Shown in pieces: positions 28,007 through 38,204 of a stretch of DNA of 64,000 nucleotides. A program made the translations under genes and the position numbers. Source of the DNA: Mesorhizobium australicum WSM2073 (GTDB taxonomy: Bacteria; Pseudomonadota; Alphaproteobacteria; Rhizobiales; Rhizobiaceae); NCBI RefSeq assembly GCF_000230995.2, contig NC_019973.1:4664001-4728000 (forward strand). The letters run 5' to 3'. Below the pieces are notes generated by a model, which searched no databases, was not told where the DNA came from, and saw nothing but the letters and a program-made list of their open reading frames with translations. How positions within the stretch are numbered: the first letter of the stretch is position 1; each line of letters begins with the position of its first letter.

Positions 28007-29403
28007 CCCTTGCCGGCTCCCGCCAGCGGCGGCCCGACCACCATGATGGTCGGCTCCGCCGTCAGCAGCTTCTTCGCCGCCGCCTTGACCTGATCGATCG
28101 TCACCGCGTTGATATAGCCTGCCCGGCGCTGCATGTAGTCGATGCCGAGATCGTCGATCTGCAGCTCGACAAGCGTGGCGGCGATGGAACTCGACGAATC
28201 CAGATTGCTGATCGCATAGGCGCCGATCAGATATTTCTTGGTCGCCGCCAGTTCGGCCTCAGTCGGGCCATCCTCGGCCAGGCGCTTGGCGACGTCGCGC
28301 ACGATAGCGAGCGTCTCGGCCGCGCGATCGGAGCGCGTCCCAGTGGTGACGATCAGCGCATTGGCATGGTCCTGGTTGACCAGGGAGGAATTGACGCTGT
28401 AGGCGAGCCCGCGCTTTTCGCGGACCTCCTGGAACAGGCGCGAGGTGAAAGTTCCACCGCCGAGGATCTCATTCATCAGCACCGCCGGGAAGAAATCCGT
28501 CGCCTTGCGCTTCACGCCCGGCCAGGCGAGCTGCAGCGATGTCTGCGGCAGGTCGTAATTGACCTCGATATGCTGCGCCAGCTTGGGCTCGATATCGGCT
28601 ACAGGAGCGAGCGCCTGGTCCCGCGGCAAGTCGCCGAACACCATGTCGAGCTTCTTCTTCAGGGTCTCGGGGTCGATGGCCCCGACCACGGCGACATGCA
28701 AGCCGCCGCGCGCGAACACCGCCTTGTGCAGGGCCTCGAGATCGGCCTGCGTGACGGCGGCGATGCTCTGCCTGGTGCCCTGGTCGGAACGCGAATAAGG
28801 GTGGTCGCCATAGACGGCGCGCGCCCACCGGTTCTGCGCCACCGTGTCGGGATCGTTCTCGTTGGCGATGATGCCGGACAGGACCTGCGCGCGGATGCGG
28901 TCGATCGGCGCCTGGTCGAAGCGCGGCTCATTGACCGCCAGACGCAACAGGTCGAAGGCTTCGTCGCGCTGTTCGGCCAGCATGCGCATGGAACCGTAGA
29001 TGCCATCGCGGGTCTCGTCGAAGCTCATTTCCGCCCCGGCATCGTCGAGCTTGATCTGGAAGGCTTCCGAGTCGAGCGGGCCGGCACCCTCGTCGAACAG
29101 GCCGGTCATCAGGTTGGCGAGACCTTCCTTCCCCACCGGATCTTGCGTCGAGCCGCCGCCGAAGACGAAGCGGACGGCGACCACCGGCACGGAATAGTCC
29201 TCGACCAGCCAGGCCGTGACGTCTTTCGAGGAGGTAACGGACTGGATCTCCATGGCGCGGGCGGCAAGTGCCGGCAGAACCAGGAAGAGGACGGAGAGGA
29301 AGAAGGTTGCGAGGGCGTGGAGGGCCTTCCCTTCTCGCACGAGGGGAGAAGGGGGAGCCTGGCGGGGCGACGTCAACGCGCCGCTAAACTGGTTCGTCAT
29401 CAT
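28003..29403 (-). CDS. M16 peptidase-like subunit lacking the zinc motif
   Basis: A 466-residue secreted protein with two M16 half-domains. The position of the HxxEH motif reads LANLMTGLFDEG, so the zinc ligands are absent; it is probably the inactive partner of the upstream M16 protease in a heterodimer, as seen in related two-gene systems. A hydrophobic export segment (LATFFLSVLFLVLPALAARAM) lies unusually far in, after about 28 residues, because a palindromic repeat sequence encodes part of the N-terminus. The start ATG at 29403 shares one base with the previous stop (TGATG). An alternative start is 29400. Confidence 0.88.
   Translation of the reverse strand: MMTNQFSGALTSPRQAPPSPLVREGKALHALATFFLSVLFLVLPALAARAMEIQSVTSSKDVTAWLVEDYSVPVVAVRFVFGGGSTQDPVGKEGLANLMTGLFDEGAGPLDSEAFQIKLDDAGAEMSFDETRDGIYGSMRMLAEQRDEAFDLLRLAVNEPRFDQAPIDRIRAQVLSGIIANENDPDTVAQNRWARAVYGDHPYSRSDQGTRQSIAAVTQADLEALHKAVFARGGLHVAVVGAIDPETLKKKLDMVFGDLPRDQALAPVADIEPKLAQHIEVNYDLPQTSLQLAWPGVKRKATDFFPAVLMNEILGGGTFTSRLFQEVREKRGLAYSVNSSLVNQDHANALIVTTGTRSDRAAETLAIVRDVAKRLAEDGPTEAELAATKKYLIGAYAISNLDSSSSIAATLVELQIDDLGIDYMQRRAGYINAVTIDQVKAAAKKLLTAEPTIMVVGPPLAGAGKG
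29329..29353. repeat. palindromic element within the M16 coding sequence
   Basis: CCCTTCTC (29329-29336) and GAGAAGGG (29346-29353) form a perfect 8-bp inverted repeat around a GC-rich loop, flanked by a GGAGCCTGGCGGGGCGACG stretch. This resembles the small palindromic repeats scattered between genes in rhizobial genomes. Here it lies inside the reading frame and encodes about residues 12-27 of the M16 partner (region SPRQAPPSPLVREGK), before the hydrophobic export segment. Confidence 0.6.
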
Positions 29404-30809
29404 CAATTCCCCGCCTGTTGCTGCGGCAAGAGATAGCCGGTCGTCGAGCGGGCCAATACCAGATAGCGCGCGGCAACGGCCTTGACCTCGTCGGTGGTGA
29501 CCTTGCGGATGCGGTCCGGCCATTGCTGCACATCCTGGACGTTGCCGCCGGTGGCAAGCGTCGAGCCATAGATGTTGGCCATGGAATCCTGCTTGTCGCG
29601 AGCAAAGATCATCGACCTGACATAGCGGTCCTTGGCTTTTTCGAGCTCGTCCGGGGTGACGCCGTCGCTGGCGATGCGCGCCACTTCCGCATCGACCGCG
29701 GCTTCGACGTCGGCCAGCTTGGCGTCACCGCGCGGCGCGCCGTAGACGGTGAAATTGGTGTCGTCGAGCATGGTGCCCTGGAAGTACGCACCGGCGCCGG
29801 AAGCAATGCCCTGCTTGACGACAAGGGCCTGGTAAAGCCGGCTGCGGTTGCCGCCGCCGAGGATCTCGGCCAGCAGATCGAGCGCTTCGGCCTCGCCGGG
29901 CTTCGCAGTGTGATAGGAGGGCACGACCCATTGTGTCGAGAAACTCGGCACGCTGACGCGAGCGTCGGAGAGCGTGACCGTGCGCCTGGTGTTCTGCTCC
30001 GGCTCGACCGGACGGACGCGCGGCGGCAGGTCCGGCCCGCGGGCCACCTTGCCATAGGTCTTTTCGGCCAGCGCCTTCACCGTGTCCGGTTCGACATCGC
30101 CGGTCACGATCAGCACGACGTTGTTGGGCCGGTAGTATTTGTTGTAGAACGCCACCGCGTCGGTGCGGTTCAGCTGCTCCATCTCCTGCATCCAGCCGAT
30201 GACCGGGATGCGATAGGGCTGGTTCTGCCATAGCGTGGCATCGACCTCTTCGTCGAGCACGGCCTGCGGATTGTTGTCGATGCGCGAGCGGCGCTCCTCC
30301 AGGATGACATCGCGCTCGGTCTTGATGACGTCATCGGTGAGGATGAGGTTGCGCATGCGGTCGGCTTCGAAGCTCATCATCAGCTCGAGCGCCGACGGTG
30401 CCACCGTCTCGTGGAAAGCGGTGTAGTCGTAGGAGGTGAAGGCGTTGTTGGAGCCGCCAATGTCGGAGACGGCGCGGTCGAACTCGCCGGCCGCGTGGTG
30501 GGCCGTGGCCTTGAACATCAGATGCTCGAAGAAATGGGCGATGCCGGATTTGCCCGGCGGCTCGTCGGCGCTGCCGATCTTGTACCAGACCATGTGGGTG
30601 ACGATCGGCGCGCGGTGATCGGGAATGACGACCACTTCCATGCCGTTGTCGAGCAGGAAGTCCGTGACCTTGAACTCGGCCGGCACTGTGCTTGGCAATA
30701 CGGGGCCGTCCGCCAGGACGGGGGCGGTCATGAACAATGCCAGCGACGTCGCCAGCAGCGTGGCCCGAAGCCATTCAGTCCTTGATGTCATCGATGGCTC
30801 CGGTTTCAT
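29403..30809 (-). CDS. M16-family zinc metallopeptidase, active subunit
   Basis: A 468-residue exported protease. The signal peptide is at about residues 12-33 ([19 protein letters not shown]). The zinc site is [10 protein letters not shown], the inverted HxxEH motif, with the downstream [10 protein letters not shown] supplying the third ligand. A second, non-catalytic half-domain follows. It is immediately upstream of the motif-less partner, with one shared base, so the two subunits are probably made in equal amounts and act in the periplasm. Physiological substrate unknown. Confidence 0.92.
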   Translation of the reverse strand: MKPEPSMTSRTEWLRATLLATSLALFMTAPVLADGPVLPSTVPAEFKVTDFLLDNGMEVVVIPDHRAPIVTHMVWYKIGSADEPPGKSGIAHFFEHLMFKATAHHAAGEFDRAVSDIGGSNNAFTSYDYTAFHETVAPSALELMMSFEADRMRNLILTDDVIKTERDVILEERRSRIDNNPQAVLDEEVDATLWQNQPYRIPVIGWMQEMEQLNRTDAVAFYNKYYRPNNVVLIVTGDVEPDTVKALAEKTYGKVARGPDLPPRVRPVEPEQNTRRTVTLSDARVSVPSFSTQWVVPSYHTAKPGEAEALDLLAEILGGGNRSRLYQALVVKQGIASGAGAYFQGTMLDDTNFTVYGAPRGDAKLADVEAAVDAEVARIASDGVTPDELEKAKDRYVRSMIFARDKQDSMANIYGSTLATGGNVQDVQQWPDRIRKVTTDEVKAVAARYLVLARSTTGYLLPQQQAGN

Positions 30810-30910
30810 GCAGCGACGATAGGCAAGGCGCTGGCGACAAGCAAAGTGAATTGTTGGTCATGTTGCCGGCAAAGGCGGCGGCAAAGAGGCCACGGCTGAA
30901 AGCAGGCCTC

Positions 30911-31465
30911 TCAGGCAGCTTCGATGAAGCGGATCACGGTCTCGCCATAGTTGCGCTCATCAAGCACGGAAAAGCCCGGGCCTGGCTCGAAGGGAACCAC
31001 CGCCGTCTCCTCGACCACACAGAGTGCGCCTGGCCGCAGCCAGCCGCCGGCCTGGGCCGACCGCAGGGCTAGCTCGCCAAGGCCCTTGCCATAGGGCGGA
31101 TCGGCAAAGACCAGGCCGAACGGCGCCAGCGTGCCCGCCTCGCCAAGGCCGGTTGCGTCGCGGCGGAAGATCTTGGTGCGTCCGGTCAGGCCGAAGGCTT
31201 CGACATTGTCGCGGATCAGACCACGGCCCTCGGCCGATTCCTCGATGAAGACGCCATAGGATGCCCCGCGCGACAGGGCTTCCAGGCCAAGCGCGCCGGT
31301 GCCAGCGAACAGGTCGAGCACGCGCGCGCCGTCCAGTTGCCCGGCAAAGCGATGCGCCAGAACGTTGAAGACGGCCTCGCGGGTGCGATCGGTCGTCGGG
31401 CGGATGGCGCTGCTGCGGGGCGTCGCCAGCGGACGCCCGCGAAACTCACCGCCGACGATTCTCAT
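30911..31465 (-). CDS. rsmD: 16S rRNA (guanine(966)-N(2))-methyltransferase RsmD
   Basis: A 184-residue SAM-dependent methyltransferase. RIVGGEFRGRPLATP opens the protein, DLFAGTGALGLEALSRG is the SAM-binding motif I and VFADPPYGKG the catalytic DPPY motif. It methylates G966 of 16S rRNA in assembled small subunits. Its ATG overlaps the pseudouridine synthase stop (ATGA), so the two rRNA-modification genes form one operon. Confidence 0.95.
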   Translation of the reverse strand: MRIVGGEFRGRPLATPRSSAIRPTTDRTREAVFNVLAHRFAGQLDGARVLDLFAGTGALGLEALSRGASYGVFIEESAEGRGLIRDNVEAFGLTGRTKIFRRDATGLGEAGTLAPFGLVFADPPYGKGLGELALRSAQAGGWLRPGALCVVEETAVVPFEPGPGFSVLDERNYGETVIRFIEAA

Positions 31466-33393
31466 CTTGTCCGGGGGCCCTTGGGGCCGCCGCGCGGCCG
31501 CTCGCCGCCACCGGCGCCTCCTGGACGCTCGCCACGCGGCTTGCCGAACGGTTTCGCGCCACCTGGCTTGCCGGCGGGCTTGCCATAAGACGGCTTGAAC
31601 GAGGCCTTGCGTGCCTTGTTCTCGGCCGCCTTGGCCGCATCGGCCTCCGCCCTGCCCTTGCCGATCGGCCGGGCTCCCGGCGCCATCCAGACATTGGCCT
31701 TGCGCTGGCCGGGCGGCTCGATCGGCCGTTGCTCGCGCTCGGGTTTCTTGCCGCCGCCGCGAGGCTTGTCACCGAATCCACCGCGCGGCTTGTCGCCAAA
31801 ACTTCCACGCGGCTTATCGCCAAAGCCACCGCGCTCCGGTCGCGGACCGCGATCGCCGAAGCTCTTTTCTTGTCTCTCACCCCTGTCGGGGCTCGTCGAC
31901 AGTTTGCCGAGCGCCTCGTCGCGGCTGCCTTCCCGGCGTTTGCGGTTCTTGATCAGCCCACCCTCGCCGATCGGCCGGCGCTCGCCGTCTCGCGTAAACT
32001 TCGGCCGTTCGGGCTCGACTTCTCGGACTTCGGTACGCCGCACCGGCTGATTGGAAAACGGTTTTGTTATCTCGGCGTCGAAATTGGCGCCGGATTCCTC
32101 GACCAGGCGCTCGCCGAGCTGGTCGCGCAGCACCCGGCCCTTGATCTCCAGAACATGGCCCTCGGCGAGATCCTCGAGCTGGAACGGACCGTAGGAGATG
32201 CGGATCAGCCGCGTGACGTCGAGGCCGAGCGCGCCGAGGATGTTCTTGACTTCACGATTCTTGCCCTCGCGCAGACCGATCGTCAGCCAGGCGTTGGAGC
32301 CCTGCTCGCGATCCAAGCTGGCTTCGATGGCGCCGTAGAAGACGCCGTCGACGGCAATGCCTTCGCGCAGGCCGGCGAGCGCGCTTTCCTCGACCTTGCC
32401 ATGAACGCGCACGCGGTAGCGGCGCAACCAGCCAGTGGCCGGCAGTTCGAGTACGCGCGACAGGCCGCCATCATTGGTCAGCAGCAGCAGGCCTTCGGTG
32501 TTGATATCGAGGCGGCCGATGGTCATCAGCCGCGGCAGTTCGGCGGGCAGCACGTCGAAGACAGTCTTGCGCCCTTCCGGATCGCGGTTGGTGGTGACGA
32601 CGCCGGCCGGCTTGTGGAACAGGAACAGGCGCGTGCGTTCGATCGGCGGGATTTCCATGCCATCGAGATGGATGATGTCATTGGGCATGACGTTGAACGC
32701 CGGCGAGGCCAGCACCTTGCCATTGACCTTGACGCGGCCGGCGGCGATCAACTCCTCGGCGTCGCGGCGCGAGGCGAGCCCGGCGCGTGCCAGCCGCTTG
32801 GCGATGCGCTCGCCGGCTTCTTCCGTTGCTTCGGCAGGCCGCGAGCGCGGCTTGAAGCCGCCGCCAGACGCGCCTTGCGACCGATCACCGAAATCACGCT
32901 TGGGTCTGTCGCCGCCAAAGTCACGCTTTGGACGGTCAGCGAAATCCCGCTTCGGACGATCTCCGAAATCACGCTTGGGACGGTCGAAGCGCTTTTCACC
33001 GCCCTCCGCCGATGCAGAAACCGGACGGTCGCCACGCGGCGCGTAGGGCTTGCGTGGTCCCTCCCGCTTTTCATAAGGCTTGCGTTCGCCTTCGGCTGCC
33101 ATCGGGCGGTCGCCGCGCGGCGCGTAGGGCTTGCGCGTGCCTTCGCGCTTTTCATAAGGCTTGCCTTCGGGGCGCGGTCCCTTGCTGAATGGCCTGTCGC
33201 CGCCCTTGAAGTCCCGCTTCGGCCGGTCGCCGTCGGCGGCCATCGGCCGATCGCCACGTGGCGCATAAGGTTTTTTCGCAGCAAAGGACGGCTTCCCGCC
33301 CTTGCCGGCACCGCGGCCAGGTGCACCTGCCGATTTCGGGCCACTCCTGCCCGGGCCGGCTTTGCGCGGAGATTTCTTGTCGTTGTCGTCCAT
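31462..33393 (-). CDS. RsuA/RluB-family pseudouridine synthase with long Arg/Gly-rich extensions
   Basis: A 643-residue protein, more than twice the family core. Residues about 1-190 are a basic, disordered region with repeats of KPYAPRGDRP and RPKRDFGD. Then come an S4 RNA-binding domain (RIAKRLARAGLASRRDAEEL) and the catalytic domain with GRLDINTEGLLLLTNDGGL, whose Asp is the nucleophile. The last ~200 residues repeat GGFGDKPRG and PFGKPRGE units. The core modifies rRNA uridine; RluB-type 23S specificity is likely but not proven. The start at 33393 follows AAAGG. Confidence 0.9.
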   Translation of the reverse strand: MDDNDKKSPRKAGPGRSGPKSAGAPGRGAGKGGKPSFAAKKPYAPRGDRPMAADGDRPKRDFKGGDRPFSKGPRPEGKPYEKREGTRKPYAPRGDRPMAAEGERKPYEKREGPRKPYAPRGDRPVSASAEGGEKRFDRPKRDFGDRPKRDFADRPKRDFGGDRPKRDFGDRSQGASGGGFKPRSRPAEATEEAGERIAKRLARAGLASRRDAEELIAAGRVKVNGKVLASPAFNVMPNDIIHLDGMEIPPIERTRLFLFHKPAGVVTTNRDPEGRKTVFDVLPAELPRLMTIGRLDINTEGLLLLTNDGGLSRVLELPATGWLRRYRVRVHGKVEESALAGLREGIAVDGVFYGAIEASLDREQGSNAWLTIGLREGKNREVKNILGALGLDVTRLIRISYGPFQLEDLAEGHVLEIKGRVLRDQLGERLVEESGANFDAEITKPFSNQPVRRTEVREVEPERPKFTRDGERRPIGEGGLIKNRKRREGSRDEALGKLSTSPDRGERQEKSFGDRGPRPERGGFGDKPRGSFGDKPRGGFGDKPRGGGKKPEREQRPIEPPGQRKANVWMAPGARPIGKGRAEADAAKAAENKARKASFKPSYGKPAGKPGGAKPFGKPRGERPGGAGGGERPRGGPKGPRTR

Positions 33394-33592
33394 GTGGCCT
33401 TTGTCCGTTTGCGCTGCTACAGCGTGGCGCATCCGTTCGGCGCGCAACGAACGCTGTAGCACTTTTGATTTGGCGCATGATCATTTCCGAAAATCGAGTC
33501 CGATTTTTCGGGTTGATGCGCTCCATAACAGGATCACCGCCGGGTGGCGAGGATATAATGGGAAGACAAACCCCTTGAAGAGGCCGGATTTC

Positions 33593-34024
33593 ATGGCCCT
33601 GGCGCTAAAAGAGGCCGAAGCGGCAGCCTTGCGTGGCGAAGTGCCGGTCGGCGCGGTCATCGCCAATGGCGGCGCGGTTATTGCCAGTGCCGGCAACCGC
33701 ACGCGCGAGCTTGCGGACCCGACGGCCCATGCCGAGATGCTGGTGATCCGTGAAGCCTGCGGCAAACTCTCGAGCGAGCGGCTCACCGGCCACGATCTCT
33801 ATGTCACGCTGGAGCCCTGCGCCATGTGCGCCGGGGCAATCTCCTTCGCCAGGCTGCGCCGTCTCTATTTTGGCGCGGCCGACGAAAAGGGCGGCGCCGT
33901 CGTCAACGGCGTGCGCTTCTTCGCCTCTCCGACCTGCCACCACACGCCCGACATCTATCCGGGCATGGCCGAGACCGAAGCAGGCCTGCTGCTGAAGGAT
34001 TTTTTCAGGGGACGTCGAGACTGA
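33593..34024 (+). CDS. tadA: tRNA-specific adenosine deaminase TadA
   Basis: A 143-residue zinc deaminase that converts A34 to inosine in tRNA-Arg(ACG). The active site reads AHAEMLVI (His ligand and catalytic Glu) and LEPCAMCAGAI (two Cys ligands). The ATG follows AGAGG at good spacing; a TTG at 33575 in the same frame would add six residues. It is divergent from the pseudouridine synthase gene. Confidence 0.95.
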   Translation: MALALKEAEAAALRGEVPVGAVIANGGAVIASAGNRTRELADPTAHAEMLVIREACGKLSSERLTGHDLYVTLEPCAMCAGAISFARLRRLYFGAADEKGGAVVNGVRFFASPTCHHTPDIYPGMAETEAGLLLKDFFRGRRD

Positions 34025-34058
34025 GCCAAGGCCGCCGCAAGACCTGCGCGACTTGTTC

Positions 34059-34730
34059 TTACTGCAACCAGTCGAACCAGCCGCCCTTCTTGCCCTCGGC
34101 CTTTGCCTTGAGAGCGCGTTCTTTCTTGTACTCGTCTTCGCCGAGTTCGTTCTGCGGCGCGGCATCGGAGGCGACACGGTAGGCCAATGGCGGCTCGCTG
34201 AGGTATTTACGCGTGTTCGGATCGCCCTGCTTGCTCTCGGCAAGGCGGCGCTGGATCTCGGCGGCGCGGCCCTTGTCGGAATCGGCGGGTTTCCACGCCG
34301 GCGGGTGGCTGGATCCTGATTCCTCCATCGCCCTTTTCACCGAAGCCGGATCCGTCTGCACGTCATCGACGATCTCCGACTGGTAGGCCGGATCATTCTG
34401 GTGTGCGGTGGCGTCGGCGCGCAGGCGCGCGCGGCGCTGCTCGGGCGATTCGGGCCAACCGGCGTTTGCCGTCTGGATGCTTTCCTGCGGGGCAGGCAGC
34501 GCTTCCTTCTGGCCAGGTGCCGGCTTCACCAGGGTGGGACGCGGCTTGTAGTCGATCGGGTCCTTGCGCTTCGGCGCGAAGGAAACGGCGCCTGTAAGAT
34601 CGCCGGCCAGTTGCTCGGCGGCGGTCTTGTCGGTGCCGTAGGTCGGAGAGCCCATGCAGCCGGACAAAGCGAGGCCCGATGCGACAAGCGGCGCCAGCAG
34701 CGCAAGGCGCGCGTTATATCTTTCGGTCAT
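34059..34730 (-). CDS. lipoprotein of unknown function
   Basis: A 223-residue protein starting MTERYNARLALLAPLVASGL and reaching the lipobox LSGC, so the cysteine at about residue 25 should be lipidated. The rest is hydrophilic, rich in Pro, Lys and Glu, with a conserved-looking GWPESPEQRRARLRADAT segment and a final GGWFDWLQ. No enzymatic motif is visible. It converges on tadA with 34 bp between stops. Probably anchored in the outer membrane facing the periplasm. Confidence 0.75.
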   Translation of the reverse strand: MTERYNARLALLAPLVASGLALSGCMGSPTYGTDKTAAEQLAGDLTGAVSFAPKRKDPIDYKPRPTLVKPAPGQKEALPAPQESIQTANAGWPESPEQRRARLRADATAHQNDPAYQSEIVDDVQTDPASVKRAMEESGSSHPPAWKPADSDKGRAAEIQRRLAESKQGDPNTRKYLSEPPLAYRVASDAAPQNELGEDEYKKERALKAKAEGKKGGWFDWLQ

Positions 34731-34935
34731 GCCAAAAAGTCCCACTCTAGACAACCTCTCGATCGCACCGGCCTTGTGTCCGGTCCCCATCGTGCAAGCA
34801 CTTGCGACGGAAATCCGGCGACAATTTGTCTTCCGGAGTTTCGCGTGTTTACCTCAACCACTCGTTAAGGGCAACGCACGGGCGGGTTTGCACCCGCGCG
34901 GCGTGGCATTTGTGCACTTCTTTGGGCGACAGGCA

Positions 34936-37920
34936 CTAGAGCCTTCCCAGCGCTTTCAGTTCGTGCAGCACCGCGGCATCCCGTGCCGAAACATCCGGAA
35001 ACTCGGAATCCTGCCCGACATCGGCGGTGTAGCGCCAGGAACGCGCGCATTTGACCAAGCCGCGATCCTCCGCTTTCTCGACGACCACGGCAACGCCCTT
35101 GACATCATCGAGGGCGAAGGCGGTTCGCGGCGCCTCGCCATGGGCAATGACGAGATCGCTGGTGATGGCCATTTCAGCCATGTCGACGTCCGATATCGCC
35201 GCCTCGAGCGCCGCATCGTTGATCGTGACCACGGGGACAGCCTCCAGCGAGGAGCCGATCACCTTCTGGGCACGCGCAATCTCGAGCGCGCCGGTGACGA
35301 CGCGGCGCACCTGCCTGACCTTGCGCCATTTCTCCGCCAGCGCCTCGTTCCTCCAACCCGCCGGGATTTGCAGGAACTGGTCGAGATGCACCGACATCGC
35401 ATCGGGATGACGCTCGAGCCACGCCTCCTCCATGGTGAAGGGCAGCATCGGCGCCAGCCATTTCACCAGGCAATCGAAGAGATGGCGCACCACCTGGACC
35501 GAGGCCTTGCGCTTCACGCTCCATGGGCCGTCGCAGTAGAGCGCGTCCTTGCGGATATCGAAATAGAAGGCCGACAGCTCGACCACCATGAAATCGAGCA
35601 GTGCGCGCGTGATGCGCTTGAACTCGAAGGCGTCGTAGCCCTGGCGTACCACCTCGTCGAGTTCGGCCAGCCGGTGCAGCATCAGCCGCTCAAGCTCCGG
35701 CATCGTCTCCAGGGGAACGACCTCACCATCGTCATGGGCGAGCGTGCCCAGCATCCAGCGTATGGTGTTGCGCAGCTTGCGATAGGCGTCGATGTTGGTC
35801 TGCAGCACGTTCTTGCCGAGGCGCTGGTCTTCCCAATAGTCGGTCGTCACCACCCAGAGCCGCAGGATATCGGCGCCGGACTGCTTGATCACATCCTGCG
35901 GCACGACCGTGTTGCCGAGCGATTTCGACATCTTGCGCCCATCCTCGTCCATGGTGAAGCCATGGGTGACGACGGTGTCGTAAGGCGCCCTGCCCCTGGT
36001 GCCGCAACTTTCGAGCAGCGAGGAGTGGAACCAGCCGCGATGCTGGTCGGAGCCTTCGAGATAGACGTCGGCCGGCCACTTCAGGTCGGGCCGGTCTTCC
36101 AAGGTGAAGACATGTGTCGAGCCCGAATCGAACCAGACGTCGAGAATGTCCATCACCTGCTTCCATTTGGAGGCATCGTGATTGCCGAGGAAGCGCTCCT
36201 TGGCGCCGGGCGCGAACCAGGCGTCGGCGCCTTCCGCCTCGAAGGCGTCCATGATGCGGCGGTTGACGGCCTCATCCTTCAGCACATTGCCATCCTCGTC
36301 GGCGAAGACGGCGATCGGCACGCCCCAGGCGCGCTGGCGCGACAGCACCCAGTCCGGGCGCTCCTCGATCATGGCGCGAATGCGGTTCTGGCCGGCGGCC
36401 GGGACAAAGCGCGTCTCGTCGATGGCCTTCAGCGCGCGGCCCCGCAGCGTGGTGCCGTCGCCGAGGTCCTTGTCCATGTAGACGAACCATTGCGGCGTGT
36501 TGCGGAAGATGACCGGCTTCTTCGAACGCCATGAATGCGGGTAGCTGTGCTTCAGCCGGCCGCGCGCGAACAGCGCATTGCGCTTGATCAGCTCGTCGAT
36601 GACCGCCTGGTTGGCGTTGCCCTTCTTGCCATTGTCGTCGATGACGCGCGCGGGTCCGCCTTCGCGGTCAGGGCCGAGGCCCGGCGCGTCCTTGGTGAAG
36701 AAGCCGGCATCGTCGACGGTGAACGGGATTTCGGTGTCGATGCCACGTTGGCGCAGCGCGGGCGCGGCGTCCATCCAGGCATCAAAGTCCTCCCGGCCAT
36801 GGCCGGGAGCGGTGTGCACGAAGCCGGTGCCGGCATCGTCGGTGACATGGTCGCCGGCAATCATCGCAACCGGGAATTCATAGCCGCCACCGAGGCCCTT
36901 GAAGGGATGCGAAAGCACAAGATTTCCAAGCTGTTCGGCGCTGATGCCGTGAAGACGCTTCAAGATGACCTTGGCCTTGGCCTGGCTTTCCTCTGCCAGC
37001 GCATCGGCAAAGATCAGCTTCTCGCCTGGCTGCGGGCCAAACGCATTCTCGGCCGCCGTCACCTCGTAGAGGCCGTAGGCGACACGCGGCGAATAGCTGA
37101 CGGCGCGATTGCCCGGGATGGTCCACGGCGTCGTCGTCCAGATAACGACATGAGCATCCAGCAGGTCAAGCGACCGACCGCTCAGGTCCGGATCGAGCTC
37201 CGCCGGCTGCCCGTCCACCACACTGGCGACGACGAGATTGGCCACCGGAAACTTCGCCCAGATCGTGTCTGACTCGTAGTCCTGGTACTCGATCTCGGCC
37301 TCGGCGAGCGCAGTCCGCTCGACGACGCTCCACATCACCGGCTTCGAACCACGGTAGAGCTGGCCGGACATGGCGAACTTCAACAATTCACCGGCGATGC
37401 GCGACTCGGCGTGGAAGGCCATGGTCGTATAAGGGTTCTTGAAGTCGCCGATGACACCGAGACGCTGGAACTCTCCACCCTGCACCGAGATCCAGTGCGC
37501 GGCGAATTCACGGCATTCCTGGCGGAATTCGTTGACCGGCACCTCGTCCTTGTTCTTGCCCTTGGCGCGGTATTGTTCCTCGATCTTCCATTCGATCGGC
37601 AGGCCGTGACAGTCCCAGCCGGGCACATAGTTCGAGTCATAGCCGCGCATCTGGAATGAGCGGGTGATAACGTCCTTGAGGATCTTGTTCAGCGCGTGGC
37701 CGATATGGATGTTCCCGTTGGCGTAGGGCGGGCCGTCATGCAGCACGTATTTTGTACGCCCCGCCGCGCTCTCGCGCAGCTTGCGGTAGAGGTCCATGTC
37801 CTGCCAGCGCTTGACCAGCACCGGCTCCTTCTCGGGCAGGCCGGCGCGCATCGGAAACTCCGTCTGCGGCAGATAAAGGGTCTTCGAATAGTCGATCGTC
37901 GATTGGGTTTCGTCGGTCAT
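34936..37920 (-). CDS. ileS: isoleucyl-tRNA synthetase
   Basis: A 994-residue class I synthetase. HIGH appears as GNIHIGHAL (residues 72-75) and KMSKS as [12 protein letters not shown] near residue 660; the CP1 editing domain lies between them (including [15 protein letters not shown]). The C-terminus keeps only KCARSWRYT; the paired cysteines that bind zinc in the E. coli enzyme are reduced to a single Cys. The start at 37920 gives the familiar MTDE...[10 protein letters not shown]-terminus. I see no T-box or other leader. Confidence 0.97.
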   Translation of the reverse strand: MTDETQSTIDYSKTLYLPQTEFPMRAGLPEKEPVLVKRWQDMDLYRKLRESAAGRTKYVLHDGPPYANGNIHIGHALNKILKDVITRSFQMRGYDSNYVPGWDCHGLPIEWKIEEQYRAKGKNKDEVPVNEFRQECREFAAHWISVQGGEFQRLGVIGDFKNPYTTMAFHAESRIAGELLKFAMSGQLYRGSKPVMWSVVERTALAEAEIEYQDYESDTIWAKFPVANLVVASVVDGQPAELDPDLSGRSLDLLDAHVVIWTTTPWTIPGNRAVSYSPRVAYGLYEVTAAENAFGPQPGEKLIFADALAEESQAKAKVILKRLHGISAEQLGNLVLSHPFKGLGGGYEFPVAMIAGDHVTDDAGTGFVHTAPGHGREDFDAWMDAAPALRQRGIDTEIPFTVDDAGFFTKDAPGLGPDREGGPARVIDDNGKKGNANQAVIDELIKRNALFARGRLKHSYPHSWRSKKPVIFRNTPQWFVYMDKDLGDGTTLRGRALKAIDETRFVPAAGQNRIRAMIEERPDWVLSRQRAWGVPIAVFADEDGNVLKDEAVNRRIMDAFEAEGADAWFAPGAKERFLGNHDASKWKQVMDILDVWFDSGSTHVFTLEDRPDLKWPADVYLEGSDQHRGWFHSSLLESCGTRGRAPYDTVVTHGFTMDEDGRKMSKSLGNTVVPQDVIKQSGADILRLWVVTTDYWEDQRLGKNVLQTNIDAYRKLRNTIRWMLGTLAHDDGEVVPLETMPELERLMLHRLAELDEVVRQGYDAFEFKRITRALLDFMVVELSAFYFDIRKDALYCDGPWSVKRKASVQVVRHLFDCLVKWLAPMLPFTMEEAWLERHPDAMSVHLDQFLQIPAGWRNEALAEKWRKVRQVRRVVTGALEIARAQKVIGSSLEAVPVVTINDAALEAAISDVDMAEMAITSDLVIAHGEAPRTAFALDDVKGVAVVVEKAEDRGLVKCARSWRYTADVGQDSEFPDVSARDAAVLHELKALGRL

Positions 37921-38204
37921 TGGTCTGCCATGTGCATGCCGGGCCACGTGGCTTGCGGCGTGAAACTCTATTTTACACGCATGCCGTTCCCAAAAACGGG
38001 GCCCACTCGGGGCGACATGCTTTGATGATCTGGAAAAGCGCGAGAGGCCGCGCGCAATATTCCCGGCGGCTCCTACAGCCTTCAGGCTGCTGGGAACACC
38101 GGGCTGGTAATTCGTATCGTCGGCGCGTGAAGGCGCAAAAAGCTCGTCATTGCTGGGCTTTTAGCGGAGAAGAGCGCAGGAATAAAGCGTCTCGTTCGAT
38201 TCGC

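Noticed and set aside
32880..33260. Regular short repeats resembling a CRISPR array
   Set aside because: Repeats are in frame, imperfect and encode the Arg/Gly-rich protein tail; there are no unique spacers or cas genes.
31729..33459. Long plus-strand frame opposite the pseudouridine synthase
   Set aside because: It mirrors the repetitive Arg/Gly-rich coding sequence and has no recognisable domain.
34654..36534. Long plus-strand frame opposite ileS
   Set aside because: Antisense to the isoleucyl-tRNA synthetase; no motif or ribosome site.
37921..38204. Possible T-box or leader RNA upstream of ileS
   Set aside because: No T-box sequence or specifier-like helix is visible, and T-boxes are not expected in alphaproteobacteria.
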